Positions 14,646 to 23,922 are shown, counted from the stretch's first letter. The stretch: DNA of 64,000 nt from Armatimonadota bacterium (GCA_025360125.1 JANYCU010000009.1:1-64000), one strand, 5' to 3'. The notes: generated by a model not told the origin, from the sequence alone. Program-made: numbers and translations.

Positions 14646-15407
14646 ATGCCAATTATTGCAATTGCCACCGTGCTTGTACCGCAAGCAGCTATCACTTTGA
14701 TGTTCCAGCCAAAAGTTGGAACTTCCTATAAACAAGCTACGTCCATGCAGCAAACCGGTCAAATGGGTAACTCGGGAATGTCGATGACGACAAACACGAA
14801 GGTCCTGAGCTTTGAGAAGGGGTTTTATAAACTAGAAAACACGCCTTCAAACGTCAAAATGACCGGAGCGATGTCGAGCGGAAATGCAGGCAAGACAATG
14901 GAGAAGCCATCCATCATGTACATGGATCAGCACTTTAAGCCAAAGCTTGCTGGAAATGGTTCCGCCGGGATGGCTCAGATGATGAGCGGTATGAACAACG
15001 CCTATGCGGGCATTACATTTCCGTCGAAGCCGATTAAGATTGGCGAAACGTGGACCAACTCGATCGACATGGGCCAAGCCATGGGTGCCGCCGCAAAGGC
15101 AGCTCCTGGAATGAAATCTTCCGGGAAAATGAACATGACCTACAAGTTGCTCAAAGTCGAAGGCAATTCGGTACTGATCGGCCTCAACATCAGTGGTTCG
15201 GTCAACATGAGCATGGCCGGAGCACAAGGCCAGCCTGGCGGTGCATCTGGATTCAAGATGTCGATGACATTTAGTGGCACTGGAACTTCGAGTATCGAAA
15301 AAAATACGGGAATTCCAATTGGCTCCAACACCAAAATGACGATAAAGTCAAATTTTGGCGGAAAGGACATGACGATGAGCCAAGTCATGACATCAAAACG
15401 AGCATAA
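14646..15407 (+). CDS. Secreted beta-rich protein, paralogue of the 13765 gene
   Basis: 253 residues with the same design as the preceding gene: short hydrophobic start MPIIAIATVLVPQAAI, then beta-strands including KVLSFEKGFYKLEN and ITFPSKPIKIGETWTNSIDMG (about 125-145), ending FGGKDMTMSQVMTSKRA. It is richer in Met, Gly and Ala (GMAQMMSGMNN, AGAQGQPGGASG). A tandem duplication including the promoter is the likely origin. Function unknown; a periplasmic or surface location is inferred. Confidence 0.6.
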   Translation: MPIIAIATVLVPQAAITLMFQPKVGTSYKQATSMQQTGQMGNSGMSMTTNTKVLSFEKGFYKLENTPSNVKMTGAMSSGNAGKTMEKPSIMYMDQHFKPKLAGNGSAGMAQMMSGMNNAYAGITFPSKPIKIGETWTNSIDMGQAMGAAAKAAPGMKSSGKMNMTYKLLKVEGNSVLIGLNISGSVNMSMAGAQGQPGGASGFKMSMTFSGTGTSSIEKNTGIPIGSNTKMTIKSNFGGKDMTMSQVMTSKRA

Positions 15408-15414
15408 TTCTCAC

Positions 15415-16179
15415 ATGTTGGCAATCGAAGGGCTCGCCTTGGGACTACTTAGTGGTCTCATCGCGAGCCTTATTCGTTACCGAAACATCAGATTAGCGAC
15501 GAGAATTTCTGTCGCCTTGGGCATCGTTTTCCTGCTCTATATATTTTCATTCTTATTGCGGGCAAAATCGGCTCAGGGTGATGACGCCCAAATGGCGTTT
15601 GTGACTGTGACGTTTTTCGGCATTATTGGCACCGGAATACTGGCCGCACTGGCGTTGGCTTTTGGTGCCCTTCAAGGAATGATCAATGGTCAAACGGCCT
15701 GGAAGAACGCCATCACATTATTGCTGGACATCACATTGATGCTCATTTGCTCGATCCTGGTTCAAACCTTCATAATTAGTTCAATCAGGCTATTCGACGT
15801 GCAGGGACTTCGCGATTCGAAAGCCGAAAGTGAACGAAAAATTCAGGCTCTGCATAATCAGATGCCCCCACCGTATAGCATCATGGATCTCAATTCACTA
15901 CGATCTTATATCTACCAAATAGATCATGAAATTGCTCGTCCGGGACCTCCGGTTTCACCAATCGTAACCACCAACTTAAAGGCGATCGACGAAATAGAGC
16001 GATCGATTACGAAAGAACCCGACGTTGCCTCGTACACTCGAGATTCCGAGCGTCGAGTAAGATTTCACCTGATGCTTGGCCTAGGGTGGCTTGTTTCCGC
16101 CTTTGCTTATCCTATTTTCCTCAAACGTCGAGATCGAGCAAATGGGTCAGCAAGATTGATTCCACCCGTTTCTCTGTAA
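15415..16179 (+). CDS. Four-helix membrane protein, unknown function
   Basis: 254 residues. Hydrophobic helices at about 5-20, 27-48, 60-88, 97-122 and 205-228, with a hydrophilic loop 125-200 that contains DSKAESERKIQALHNQMPPP. No family recognised. It starts eight bases after the second beta-protein stop and so may be co-transcribed with it. Its last 59 bases overlap the end of the convergent gene at 16121. Confidence 0.55.
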   Translation: MLAIEGLALGLLSGLIASLIRYRNIRLATRISVALGIVFLLYIFSFLLRAKSAQGDDAQMAFVTVTFFGIIGTGILAALALAFGALQGMINGQTAWKNAITLLLDITLMLICSILVQTFIISSIRLFDVQGLRDSKAESERKIQALHNQMPPPYSIMDLNSLRSYIYQIDHEIARPGPPVSPIVTTNLKAIDEIERSITKEPDVASYTRDSERRVRFHLMLGLGWLVSAFAYPIFLKRRDRANGSARLIPPVSL

Positions 16180-17164
16180 GCGAACGTTCGTCGAATGGAA
16201 AATGGTCTCGCTCATTGAGCTTTACGCATACCGATACGAGGCCTTGCCGCTCATCGTTTGTTGCGACAAAGCATAGCGGAAGGCCAGAATCAATATGCCA
16301 CTCCAATAGTGGATCTACGAGTTCACCAAGCTTCGCGTGAAAGCGCTCGGTTCCCTCTTCGCTCAGTGCCAGATCGCCGAAGTCAAAAATCGCCATTGAT
16401 TTCGGCTCGGATTTCAGTTCATTGAGCAGGGCAGGAATGTTGACATCCGAAAATGTTGCCATCCGTTCGGGCCGAAAACCCGATAACTTGGCCAAACCGC
16501 GATTCGATAGCGACCGAGCAAATATCCGCCACGGATATCCCACCGCAAGGGCCCGATTCGGCACTGGAATACGATGACCTTGCCCCCATGGCCAACATAA
16601 GTTGATCGGCGCAACTCCGAGGTCAATCCGACGAGCATTAAACTCTTGCTCTGCGAGCAAATTCACTGAGTCGTCGATGAACCTTCGAATCTCCTTTTCC
16701 CCATCACCTTCGGGCGCCGAAGCATCAATACCCTTCTCAATTAGTTCAGAAGGTCGGCTCGTTCGAATTTCCAGAGTCCTTTCGCTTACGAGGGCATGAT
16801 CGAATCCTTCGCCAAATACCACAGTCAAATTTTTCGTATTGAGGCGCGCCATTTGCTGGCGAATCTGGTTCGACTCCAGCTTGGTTGGGAGAGCGGGAGG
16901 CATGGCCACGGAATTTCCCGCAAGCGACACCAAGGAGACATGAAACTGGAGTGAACCGTCGGGAGGATTCATTCCTAGGGCAGCTACGGTGAGCGGACCT
17001 TGGTTCAGATGGAGGTTCGAATGCCCCAATAGAGCTGATCCAAAGAACTCGTCCGGCTCCAATTGAAATTGAAAGGTCTTGGTTCGAGCCGCAATCGATT
17101 CAAATGCCGGAGGCAAGATGCCTTCCGCGTCAGTGAGGAGCCGCGGCAGGACGAGAATAGCCAT
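16121..17164 (-). CDS. ApgM-like protein (cofactor-independent phosphoglycerate-mutase relative)
   Basis: 347 residues. The segment APINLCWPWGQGHRIPVP (about 188-205) strongly recalls the WLWGQG-(R/K)P block of the archaeal-type phosphoglycerate mutase ApgM, within the alkaline-phosphatase superfamily. The C-terminal part (AIFDFGDLALSEEGTERFHAKLGELVD, then LCFVATNDERQG) fits the second metal-binding lobe. The N-terminal metal/Ser nucleophile segment is not recognisable, so it may be a degenerate member without mutase activity. Its start overlaps the purF stop (TAATG), implying translational coupling and perhaps a link to purine or phosphate metabolism. Confidence 0.55.
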   Translation of the reverse strand: MAILVLPRLLTDAEGILPPAFESIAARTKTFQFQLEPDEFFGSALLGHSNLHLNQGPLTVAALGMNPPDGSLQFHVSLVSLAGNSVAMPPALPTKLESNQIRQQMARLNTKNLTVVFGEGFDHALVSERTLEIRTSRPSELIEKGIDASAPEGDGEKEIRRFIDDSVNLLAEQEFNARRIDLGVAPINLCWPWGQGHRIPVPNRALAVGYPWRIFARSLSNRGLAKLSGFRPERMATFSDVNIPALLNELKSEPKSMAIFDFGDLALSEEGTERFHAKLGELVDPLLEWHIDSGLPLCFVATNDERQGLVSVCVKLNERDHFPFDERSLTEKRVESILLTHLLDLDV

Positions 17165-18639
17165 TACTCGTCGAAGAGATGACCTTGGCCAGCGGTAACC
17201 GTCGCCATTTCGCCCACGTGCGGCGGGTCATCAAAGGCGTGCTTCTTGAGTCCATCAGGGATCTCAAGCGGATATTTACCCGTAAAGCAGGCGGTGCAAA
17301 ATCCTTCTGTTTTGCCATCGACGGCTTTCTGCGCACCCTCGACGCTCAGGTAACCAAGCGAGGTGCATCCAATGTATTCGGCTAGCTCGGGAATCGTCAT
17401 GCGGGCAGCCGCAAGCTCCCCTTTTGATGCCATGTCGATGCCGTAAAAGCACGGGTAGACAATTGGCGGGGCCGTAATTCGCACGTGAACCTCAAGCGCA
17501 CCCGAGTCAAACATCATCTTGACGAGTTGCTTGGTGGTCGTTCCGCGAACGATCGAGTCGTCGACGAGAATGAGACGCTTGCCCCGGATATGGTCTTCGA
17601 GCGGAGTCAATTTCATGCGAACGCCGATTTCGCGCATCCGTTGGTCGGGCTGGATAAATGTCCGATGGATGTACCGACTCTTGGTCATGCCCTCGCGAAA
17701 GGGGATACCGCTTTCCTTGGCGTAGCCAAGAGCAGCGGGAATGCCGCTGTCGGGCACTGGGACCACGATATCTGCTTCAACCGGATGCTCTTGGGCCAAC
17801 TTTTCGCCCATTCTCAATCGAGCACTGTAAAGGCCCGTTCCAAACATTCGTGAATCGGGGCGGGCGAAGTAAATAAATTCAAACAGGCACATCGCCTCGC
17901 GAGGTGACTCAATACCTTGCTCGACCCTCATTCCATCTCGGGTGACCACGACAATCTCGCCTGGCTTTAGGTCCTGATCGACAACTGCTCCGACGGGGCC
18001 AAAGGCGCATGACTCGGATGCAATCATGTATCCCTTTTCGCCAAGCCGGCCAATCGAGAGGGGACGAATTCCTAACGGATCGCGGAAACCGATGAGCATG
18101 TTTGGGGTCAATACTACGACCGAAAAGGCACCCTTACAAAGTCGCAAAACCTCTCGAACGGCCTCAACGGGTCCATTTTTCAGGTTGTTGACGATGATTC
18201 GAGCGAGGACTTCGGAGTCTGACGTCGAGTCAAAGTGCTCGCCTTCGGCTTGCATTTTGAGTCGCAACTCGACGGCGTTGATGAGGTTTCCGTTATGAGC
18301 GACGGCAATCTCGCCCACCAAACTTTGGCAGTAGATGGGTTGGGCATTCCGCAGAACGCTGGAGCCAGTCGTGCTGTATCGGTTGTGGCCAACCGCCATA
18401 TCGCCTTTCAGACTCTCTAAAATTTCGGGGGTGAATATCTGGTTGACCAGCCCCATGTCTTTGTGCATTCGCACTTTTTCGCCGTCACTGACCGCAATGC
18501 CAGCTGACTCTTGACCGCGATGTTGAAGGGCAAAAAGGCCAAAAAAGGTGGTGTTGGCTACTTCCTCGCCGGGGGTAAAGACTCCGACAACGCCACATTC
18601 CTCTTTGATGGCATCTCCTAGCAGTTCGCGGTGATCCAT
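17164..18639 (-). CDS. purF: Amidophosphoribosyltransferase
   Basis: 491 residues, normal length. The N-terminal Ntn glutaminase has the nucleophile Cys15 after a short propeptide (EECGVVGVF), LQHRGQESAGIAV (39-51) and the GHNRYSTTG block (84-92). The C-terminal phosphoribosyltransferase has the PRPP loop LVDDSIVRGTT (358-368). It catalyses the first committed step of purine synthesis, PRPP plus glutamine to phosphoribosylamine. Propeptide and Cys at 251 and in the C-terminus suggest the Bacillus-type Fe-S form, but I did not verify all four ligands. It is not near other pur genes. The ApgM-like gene follows with overlap. Confidence 0.96.
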   Translation of the reverse strand: MDHRELLGDAIKEECGVVGVFTPGEEVANTTFFGLFALQHRGQESAGIAVSDGEKVRMHKDMGLVNQIFTPEILESLKGDMAVGHNRYSTTGSSVLRNAQPIYCQSLVGEIAVAHNGNLINAVELRLKMQAEGEHFDSTSDSEVLARIIVNNLKNGPVEAVREVLRLCKGAFSVVVLTPNMLIGFRDPLGIRPLSIGRLGEKGYMIASESCAFGPVGAVVDQDLKPGEIVVVTRDGMRVEQGIESPREAMCLFEFIYFARPDSRMFGTGLYSARLRMGEKLAQEHPVEADIVVPVPDSGIPAALGYAKESGIPFREGMTKSRYIHRTFIQPDQRMREIGVRMKLTPLEDHIRGKRLILVDDSIVRGTTTKQLVKMMFDSGALEVHVRITAPPIVYPCFYGIDMASKGELAAARMTIPELAEYIGCTSLGYLSVEGAQKAVDGKTEGFCTACFTGKYPLEIPDGLKKHAFDDPPHVGEMATVTAGQGHLFDE

Positions 18640-18718
18640 GGATATGTTAAGGATACCGGACTAACTGGGGGTGGCCTGCCTAGTTTTGGGGCCCATTCGT
18701 TGGAATGTACTGATTAAG

Positions 18719-18752
18719 CAAAAAAGGCGGTAGCAAATGTTGCTACCGCCTT
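18719..18752 (-). terminator. Intrinsic terminator of rpmB
   Basis: Read on the minus strand, GGCGGTAGCAA pairs with TTGCTACCGCC across a 4-6 base loop (18725-18752) and is followed by a run of T (A-run 18720-18725 on plus). It lies 20 bases after the rpmB stop. Confidence 0.85.
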
Positions 18753-18772
18753 ATTGATTCAAAAATGAATGT

Positions 18773-19048
18773 TTAAACGTTGTAGGATGCTTTCTTCATC
18801 CAAGCTTTTGGAATCGGCTTGAGACCACAAATAACTCGAGCGAACTCTGGGCTCTTCAAGACGCTGGTTGCAATGACCAACTTGACTGAGTTGCCACCAG
18901 GAACCTTGACGCGGACAGCCTGAAGGTTGGCGTGCTGGATTCGGTTCTTGTGGGGAGCTTTGTACTTCCAACCTTGCGAGTGGCGGTTCCGAATGAACTT
19001 CGCCGTTGTATTCCCTTTCTTTCCACTCACTTGACAGATCTTAGCCAT
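18773..19048 (-). CDS. rpmB: 50S ribosomal protein bL28
   Basis: 91 residues from ATG 19048 (MAKICQVSGKKGNTTAKFIRN). The longer open frame above has no homology and would overlap the upstream membrane gene. The bL28 hallmarks are the N-terminal CxxxGK, RNRHSQGWKYKAPHKNRIQHANLQAVRV and the C-terminal LKPIPKAWMKKA. It is a structural protein of the large subunit. It is somewhat longer than the usual 60-80 residues. A strong terminator follows. Confidence 0.95.
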   Translation of the reverse strand: MAKICQVSGKKGNTTAKFIRNRHSQGWKYKAPHKNRIQHANLQAVRVKVPGGNSVKLVIATSVLKSPEFARVICGLKPIPKAWMKKASYNV

Positions 19049-19104
19049 GACTTCAACTCCGCCGAACTGGATCGGCGCGAATGAATAAGATACCACAGGA
19101 TTGA

Positions 19105-20013
19105 TTAGCTTTGCAACGGGTCTTGTCGCTGCTGGTATTCCAACCACTTTTCGGAACTCCATTTTGAGTTGCGGAGCACCGCCCAAACAGTCAGGGCTGC
19201 AACGAGTTCGGCGACGAGGAAATATGCGTCGGTTGGGCTCTCAAACATGCTGTTCATGAAAAATTGGCAGGCAAACCAGATAGCTACCGCCACTAACGAC
19301 GGTCGAAATGCCTTTTCAAAAAGCAAGGGCAGGAAAATGCTGACCGTAAGTCTCACAAGAAGTTCAGTTATGCCATAAGTAACCGAAGAAACCCTTAGCA
19401 AATGATGTGGCAGATGCCGTCCATTGAACACTAGGCTAGATGCGAGCATGACTTCAGTTCCAAGGCGAGCAATAAGTAGTAGGGTGATGAAACCGAACCT
19501 TGAGGTTTGCTGGTTCTGAGTCAATGAAAGAATGGCTATCCAAGCAAATGCGGCAATTCGAATAGCACCATATCCGTAAATGAAAAACCAACTTTGCAGT
19601 GAATACGAATAAACCTTGCCCTTGTAATAAGACTCAAATAAATTATCGTCTAAAGTCAAGTTTGTGATGCTCTTTAGCTGAATTATGGCCGCAAGAATCA
19701 ACATTGCCGCCGGCACCACGGCGATCCAGACTGCGGCTGTGTTAGCGTTCGCAAACGCACGGGAACAGGCGAGACGGGCAAAGCTTCCGCCGTAAAGGTA
19801 AAAGGGCAATACAAAGACCGTCAGATAGGACAAGAATTCGCTCCAACGCAACAGACTCAGGTGCATGCTTTGGGCCACGTGACCAAAGTTTGATACGGCG
19901 CTAACAATTGGCGGAGCTAAGACAATCCCGATCAACAGGACAAAGTGCCACCAAGCCAGGGGTCGAACGACTTCGTCCGTGTGAGCGTCTCTTGTGGGGA
20001 TTCGATAAACCAT
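19105..20013 (-). CDS. Polytopic membrane protein, unknown function
   Basis: 302 residues with about seven hydrophobic helices (25-45, 60-80, 95-112, 145-165, 180-197, 210-235, 265-285). No family signature recognised. It follows the 20017 gene by three bases; both are similar in size and hydrophobicity, so they may form a two-component membrane complex. Starts at ATG 20013 directly after the upstream stop. Confidence 0.55.
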   Translation of the reverse strand: MVYRIPTRDAHTDEVVRPLAWWHFVLLIGIVLAPPIVSAVSNFGHVAQSMHLSLLRWSEFLSYLTVFVLPFYLYGGSFARLACSRAFANANTAAVWIAVVPAAMLILAAIIQLKSITNLTLDDNLFESYYKGKVYSYSLQSWFFIYGYGAIRIAAFAWIAILSLTQNQQTSRFGFITLLLIARLGTEVMLASSLVFNGRHLPHHLLRVSSVTYGITELLVRLTVSIFLPLLFEKAFRPSLVAVAIWFACQFFMNSMFESPTDAYFLVAELVAALTVWAVLRNSKWSSEKWLEYQQRQDPLQS

Positions 20014-20016
20014 TGG

Positions 20017-20850
20017 CTAGCTCTCGATTTGAAGTGCACGCCGCTCTCGGTTGTGCTGAAAATAATTAACAATCCAAATAAATGTTCCGCCCCCAATAAG
20101 GCCCATCGCAACTGATTCTGCCCGAGTCAAATACATGAAAAATTGGACCAGAAAAAATGCGCCCAGAAAGACTGTGAACGCCTTGATTGAGCTTCTTCCG
20201 CGGTGCAAGAGTCCTATCAAGACAATTGCCTTTCCCGCTTCAAGGACTATAGTAAGAATTGGAGAAATCATCTGAAGCAGTTGGCCAGAAGGCAACTCCT
20301 TCGTTGAAATCGTAAAGGACACAAATTGGATTACTTGAACGAATATTGGTATTCCTGCTGCGAGGAGTACGAATTTGACTCGATCGGCATAATCGGAAGC
20401 ATTGGCAAAGATTAGGAGCGCGACCAACCCGCTGGGCACCGATACAAATATTGCAGCGAGACTCATTGTTCGAGCTTCTGTAGAATCATATTGAAAAGAT
20501 GGCAGTTGAATACCGATTTTGTTCCCCATGTGAAGGTTGAACAGTACTTGCGACACAAGTAAAAGTACGATAGGCAAAATTGCCAGAACAATTGAAATTC
20601 CGTCTGACTTCCGGGAAATACGCTTGACCATTTCTCGGTAGCTGAGCGATCCTTTCCAGAATATCGGCATGCACATGATCAAAACACCCAACACAACGGA
20701 TGGCCCCATGATCAGCAACAGATTTGGTCGATTTGCCGACGCAGGAATATCGAAGAACATAAAGGTCAGAGCCCAAATTATCATCGGACCCTTCATGAGG
20801 AAAAGAGTCAACCAGAGATTCCATTGCTCGCGAATCGCTGCCTTGTCCAT
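20017..20850 (-). CDS. Polytopic membrane protein, unknown function
   Basis: 277 residues with seven to eight hydrophobic segments (10-33, 45-63, 80-105, 130-152, 165-190, 205-222, 228-262). The C-terminal HNRERRALQIES is basic and probably cytoplasmic. First gene of a pair with 19105, sharing one transcript. Function unknown. Confidence 0.55.
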   Translation of the reverse strand: MDKAAIREQWNLWLTLFLMKGPMIIWALTFMFFDIPASANRPNLLLIMGPSVVLGVLIMCMPIFWKGSLSYREMVKRISRKSDGISIVLAILPIVLLLVSQVLFNLHMGNKIGIQLPSFQYDSTEARTMSLAAIFVSVPSGLVALLIFANASDYADRVKFVLLAAGIPIFVQVIQFVSFTISTKELPSGQLLQMISPILTIVLEAGKAIVLIGLLHRGRSSIKAFTVFLGAFFLVQFFMYLTRAESVAMGLIGGGTFIWIVNYFQHNRERRALQIES

Positions 20851-20954
20851 ACCGCCATTCTATCACGGTTCTCCTCACTTCCTTGCTACTCCGCAACTTC
20901 GCTTCTTAGCTCTGTTGCTACAAACTGCCAACAGCGAACTGCTAAACTGAATCA

Positions 20955-22037
20955 ATGACTGACTCCATGCTCCGAACGCCGCTGTTCGATGCCCACCTTG
21001 CTCTCAACGCTCGAATGGTTCCTTTTGCTGGCTACGAGATGCCCGTGCAGTACACGAGCATCCTTGTCGAATCCAAGGCCGTTCGGGAAGGCGCAGGAAT
21101 GTTCGACGTCTCGCACATGGCCAGGCTGAGATTCAAAGGCGAAAAAGTCATCGAATTCCTCGAGTGGATCACCTCAAACGACGTGGCTAAGCTCGAAGAC
21201 GGCCACGGTCAATATTCCCTGCTCCCCAACGCCACGGGCGGGTGCGTCGACGATATCATCGTCTACCGAATCACGGCGACTGAGTTCGCCATGGTCGTAA
21301 ACGCCAGCAACCACGCCAAAGACGTGGCTTGGATCAAGAGCCAAAATATCCTCGGAGTCGAAATCACCGATGAGACCGACGACACGGCAATGATCGCCGT
21401 CCAGGGCCCAACTGCCCGTTCAATCGTCGCCAAAATGTCGGATAACCCTGAAGCCATCAACTCAGTCGGCCTTTTCGGAATTGTGAACTGCAACGTCGCC
21501 GGAATCCCGTGCTTTGCGCCATGCTCGGGCTACACCGGAGAAGACGGATTCGAACTTATCTGCCCAGCCAACCAAGCCGAAGCGCTTTGGAATGCCCTTC
21601 TCGCCAACGGCGTCGCGGCCTGCGGACTTGGTTCTCGTGATACGCTTCGCGTAGAAGCCGGACTTCCCCTTTATGGCCATGAGCTTGAAGACGATCTATC
21701 TCCAATTGCGGCTGGCCTCGGCTGGGTCGTCAGCAAAACAAAGCAATTCATTGGTTCGGACATCATTAATGCCGCTCGCGATAATGGAACTGCCACCAAA
21801 CTGCAGGGAATCCGATTGAACACGAAGCGGCTTATCGCCCCGGGCATGAAAATTTATGTTGGCGGCGAGGAAGTCGGCGAGGTTTCGAGCGGAGTTGTTT
21901 CTCCGTTACTCGACACCGGACTTGCATTTGGATTCATTCGATCGGACATCAAGCTTGGCACCGAATGTGAAATCGACGTTCGTGGCAAGCGAGAAGCCGG
22001 AATGGTTGTCAGCAAGCGGTTCTTTAAGCGAGCCTAA
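20955..22037 (+). CDS. gcvT: Aminomethyltransferase (glycine cleavage T protein)
   Basis: 360 residues, the usual GcvT length. The opening RTPLFDAHLALNARMVPFAGYEMPVQYTS, MFDVSHMARLRF (about 48-59) and GYTGEDGFEL (about 194-203) are GcvT blocks, and SRDTLRVEAGLPLYGHELEDDLSPIAAGLGW carries the folate-domain residues. It transfers the methylene carbon of lipoyl-bound aminomethyl to tetrahydrofolate in the glycine cleavage system. gcvH and gcvP are not in the window. The start follows TAAACTGAATCA, a likely -10 region, giving an almost leaderless message. Confidence 0.95.
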   Translation: MTDSMLRTPLFDAHLALNARMVPFAGYEMPVQYTSILVESKAVREGAGMFDVSHMARLRFKGEKVIEFLEWITSNDVAKLEDGHGQYSLLPNATGGCVDDIIVYRITATEFAMVVNASNHAKDVAWIKSQNILGVEITDETDDTAMIAVQGPTARSIVAKMSDNPEAINSVGLFGIVNCNVAGIPCFAPCSGYTGEDGFELICPANQAEALWNALLANGVAACGLGSRDTLRVEAGLPLYGHELEDDLSPIAAGLGWVVSKTKQFIGSDIINAARDNGTATKLQGIRLNTKRLIAPGMKIYVGGEEVGEVSSGVVSPLLDTGLAFGFIRSDIKLGTECEIDVRGKREAGMVVSKRFFKRA

Positions 22038-22210
22038 TCCTCGACCTCAGCCTGGGCGACAACGTCTCGAAATTTTTGCCGCTTCTCTTCGTCTTTTTTC
22101 TTGAGGCGGGTGAAATAGTAAAATCCGCCCCACATCACCGACAGGAACAGAACTCCGGCCGCGGTGATGATCACATACAAGTTTTTAAAGTCGACACTTT
22201 CGTTGAGCAT
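22034..22210 (-). CDS. Small single-helix membrane protein (58 aa)
   Basis: A 58-codon ORF starting MLNESVDFKNLY, with one membrane helix (about 12-32, ending VMWGGFYYF) followed by a strongly charged tail (TRLKKKDEEKRQKF, then DVVAQAEVED). The layout (one helix plus coiled, charged cytoplasmic tail) is that of small CcoQ-like or CcmD-like accessory proteins, but I cannot assign it. It is convergent with gcvT, with the two stop codons overlapping by two bases. Codon use and composition look like real coding. Confidence 0.65.
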   Translation of the reverse strand: MLNESVDFKNLYVIITAAGVLFLSVMWGGFYYFTRLKKKDEEKRQKFRDVVAQAEVED

Positions 22211-22309
22211 GGGCTACATTGCCAGTTTAACCGCCCTAAATCCCAAATCAACCAGAATTGAATTCACTTGTCGGGCAATTACGGCACGACCTATGCATTC
22301 CAACCCATT

Positions 22310-22858
22310 ATGGGTACCTGGTTGTTCGCGGCTTTGATGGCTTCCAACTCACGCAAAGTCGTGTGGCACTCTGACTTCAGCAGCCTTCCCCTTTCGAAGC
22401 GGCGTGCCTACGGCAGACTCATCAAGACAACCTTTACTTGCCAAGACGCCACGATTAAGAAGCTTAAGCCAATTCAATTTCTTAACCAAAACCATGAGGT
22501 CACGCAAGAAACTCCGGTGTACGCTCTCACTCTCAACGGAGGCCAAGGTGCCAGCGTAGTCATCTACTTCACTCGAAAACTAGGGCAGAGCCTTGAACGC
22601 TTCGAATATCGCCACCACCCCGCCGATCGACCGCAAAAAGGATCCACTGTTTTTGGAGTGACGACCGCACAATTTATCGCCCCTGACCCCAAGTCGGGCC
22701 AACCCCTATCTCGAATGTACCGAGAAGCCTTTTCAACTCGACTCGTATTAGGCTCGCCAATCGGAGACCGACTGACTGGCTCCATCATCATGGTGTTTCC
22801 CGATTCCAACCGGAGCTTCGTTTCCGGATCATTTAAAGCCCGATTGCTTGGATTTTGA
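22310..22858 (+). CDS. Probable secreted protein, unknown function
   Basis: 182 residues from ATG 22310 (MGTWLFAALMASNSRKV), preferred because it leaves a short hydrophobic start; a TTG 42 bases upstream would add 14 polar residues. The body is beta-rich (SVVIYFTRKLG, STVFGVTTAQFI, TGSIIMVFPDSNRSFVSGSFKARLLGF). No family recognised. It is 29 bases ahead of the metallopeptidase gene and probably in the same transcript. Confidence 0.55.
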   Translation: MGTWLFAALMASNSRKVVWHSDFSSLPLSKRRAYGRLIKTTFTCQDATIKKLKPIQFLNQNHEVTQETPVYALTLNGGQGASVVIYFTRKLGQSLERFEYRHHPADRPQKGSTVFGVTTAQFIAPDPKSGQPLSRMYREAFSTRLVLGSPIGDRLTGSIIMVFPDSNRSFVSGSFKARLLGF

Positions 22859-22887
22859 TATCCCTAAAGTATCATTATTGAGACCGT

Positions 22888-23922
22888 ATGACGACCCTCG
22901 CCGTGTTTCTCGCTTTAAAATCCTTGTGCGGTGACCTCACTGAGGTTCGGCAACGCGAAGCACCACTTGAGATCGTCAAAAAGTCGCCGCTCAAATTCCC
23001 GCCGAACAAAAAGCCGTATGAATTTGAGTGGCTAACCGAAGGTTATGCTCACGCTTGGACATCATCGCTTGAGCCCCAACTTCGATTCCGAGTTTTCGCC
23101 CAAGACCGCAAAGTTCACTCGGCCCTGAGCATCCAAACCACAGAGCTATTGCTCAAACTCTGGTCGTACAATTTTTCTGAACTCAAAATCGACCACAAGC
23201 CCGATTATTCGCGAAGTTGCGTTGATGTTTACCTTTGCTTTGCGGGGGACCCTGGCGGCGAACAGCTTTTCGACGAAGACCCACAGGCCAAGGGAATGTC
23301 ATCAAAGGTCAACACGATTTACATTTATGACCTGCCGAGTCTTAAAGAGCCGCTCGAAAAAGTCCGCGAACTTTGTCATGAATATGGCCATGCTTCTCTT
23401 CCCGCCGTCGGCGGGTACGACAAACCTGAATATTGGGCCAACGGCTATTTAGGTGAAAAGCTTTTTATGAGTTGGCTCGCTCAGCAGCCCAACTTGTCGT
23501 CCGACCAAATCTTTGATTGCGACCCCGCCCTCTTGAAAAAATGGGTAGCGAAAACTTGCGAGCCCCTTATTACAAAGGGCGCAACCAACTATCCGGCAAC
23601 AAAATTCCTTGTTGGAAAAACCAGCGAATCCATGAACCATTACATCGGCCTTATGCTCTGGATGCAGTCCATTTTGCCTCAGAAAACCTTGGGGCGAACC
23701 ATGAAGCTTATGAGGACGTATAACCCCAAAGAAGTCCCCGAGGCAATCGTGAATGCAATGGATGGGATGGAATCGTGCACCTTTACCGCTCCTCCTTATC
23801 TGGTCGGTAAGAAGGTCTGGCTCCCGTTCGGCTACTTAAAAATAACGGGCGCGACGGTGTTGTCTCGGAACGGCGGCTGGATTTGCATCACCGCTCCGAA
23901 GACTCCTATTTCAGTTCTGTAG
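22888..23922 (+). CDS. Predicted secreted zinc metallopeptidase (gluzincin type)
   Basis: 344 residues with a short, weakly hydrophobic N-terminus. The zinc motif HEYGH (164-168) in ELCHEYGHAS is followed 22 residues later by Glu190 in NGYLGEKLFM, a good third ligand for a gluzincin. The downstream Tyr/His in SMNHYIG may support catalysis. No known peptidase family is clearly matched. Expected location is periplasm or outside, but the signal peptide is weak. The neighbour upstream is a small secreted protein. Confidence 0.65.
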   Translation: MTTLAVFLALKSLCGDLTEVRQREAPLEIVKKSPLKFPPNKKPYEFEWLTEGYAHAWTSSLEPQLRFRVFAQDRKVHSALSIQTTELLLKLWSYNFSELKIDHKPDYSRSCVDVYLCFAGDPGGEQLFDEDPQAKGMSSKVNTIYIYDLPSLKEPLEKVRELCHEYGHASLPAVGGYDKPEYWANGYLGEKLFMSWLAQQPNLSSDQIFDCDPALLKKWVAKTCEPLITKGATNYPATKFLVGKTSESMNHYIGLMLWMQSILPQKTLGRTMKLMRTYNPKEVPEAIVNAMDGMESCTFTAPPYLVGKKVWLPFGYLKITGATVLSRNGGWICITAPKTPISVL

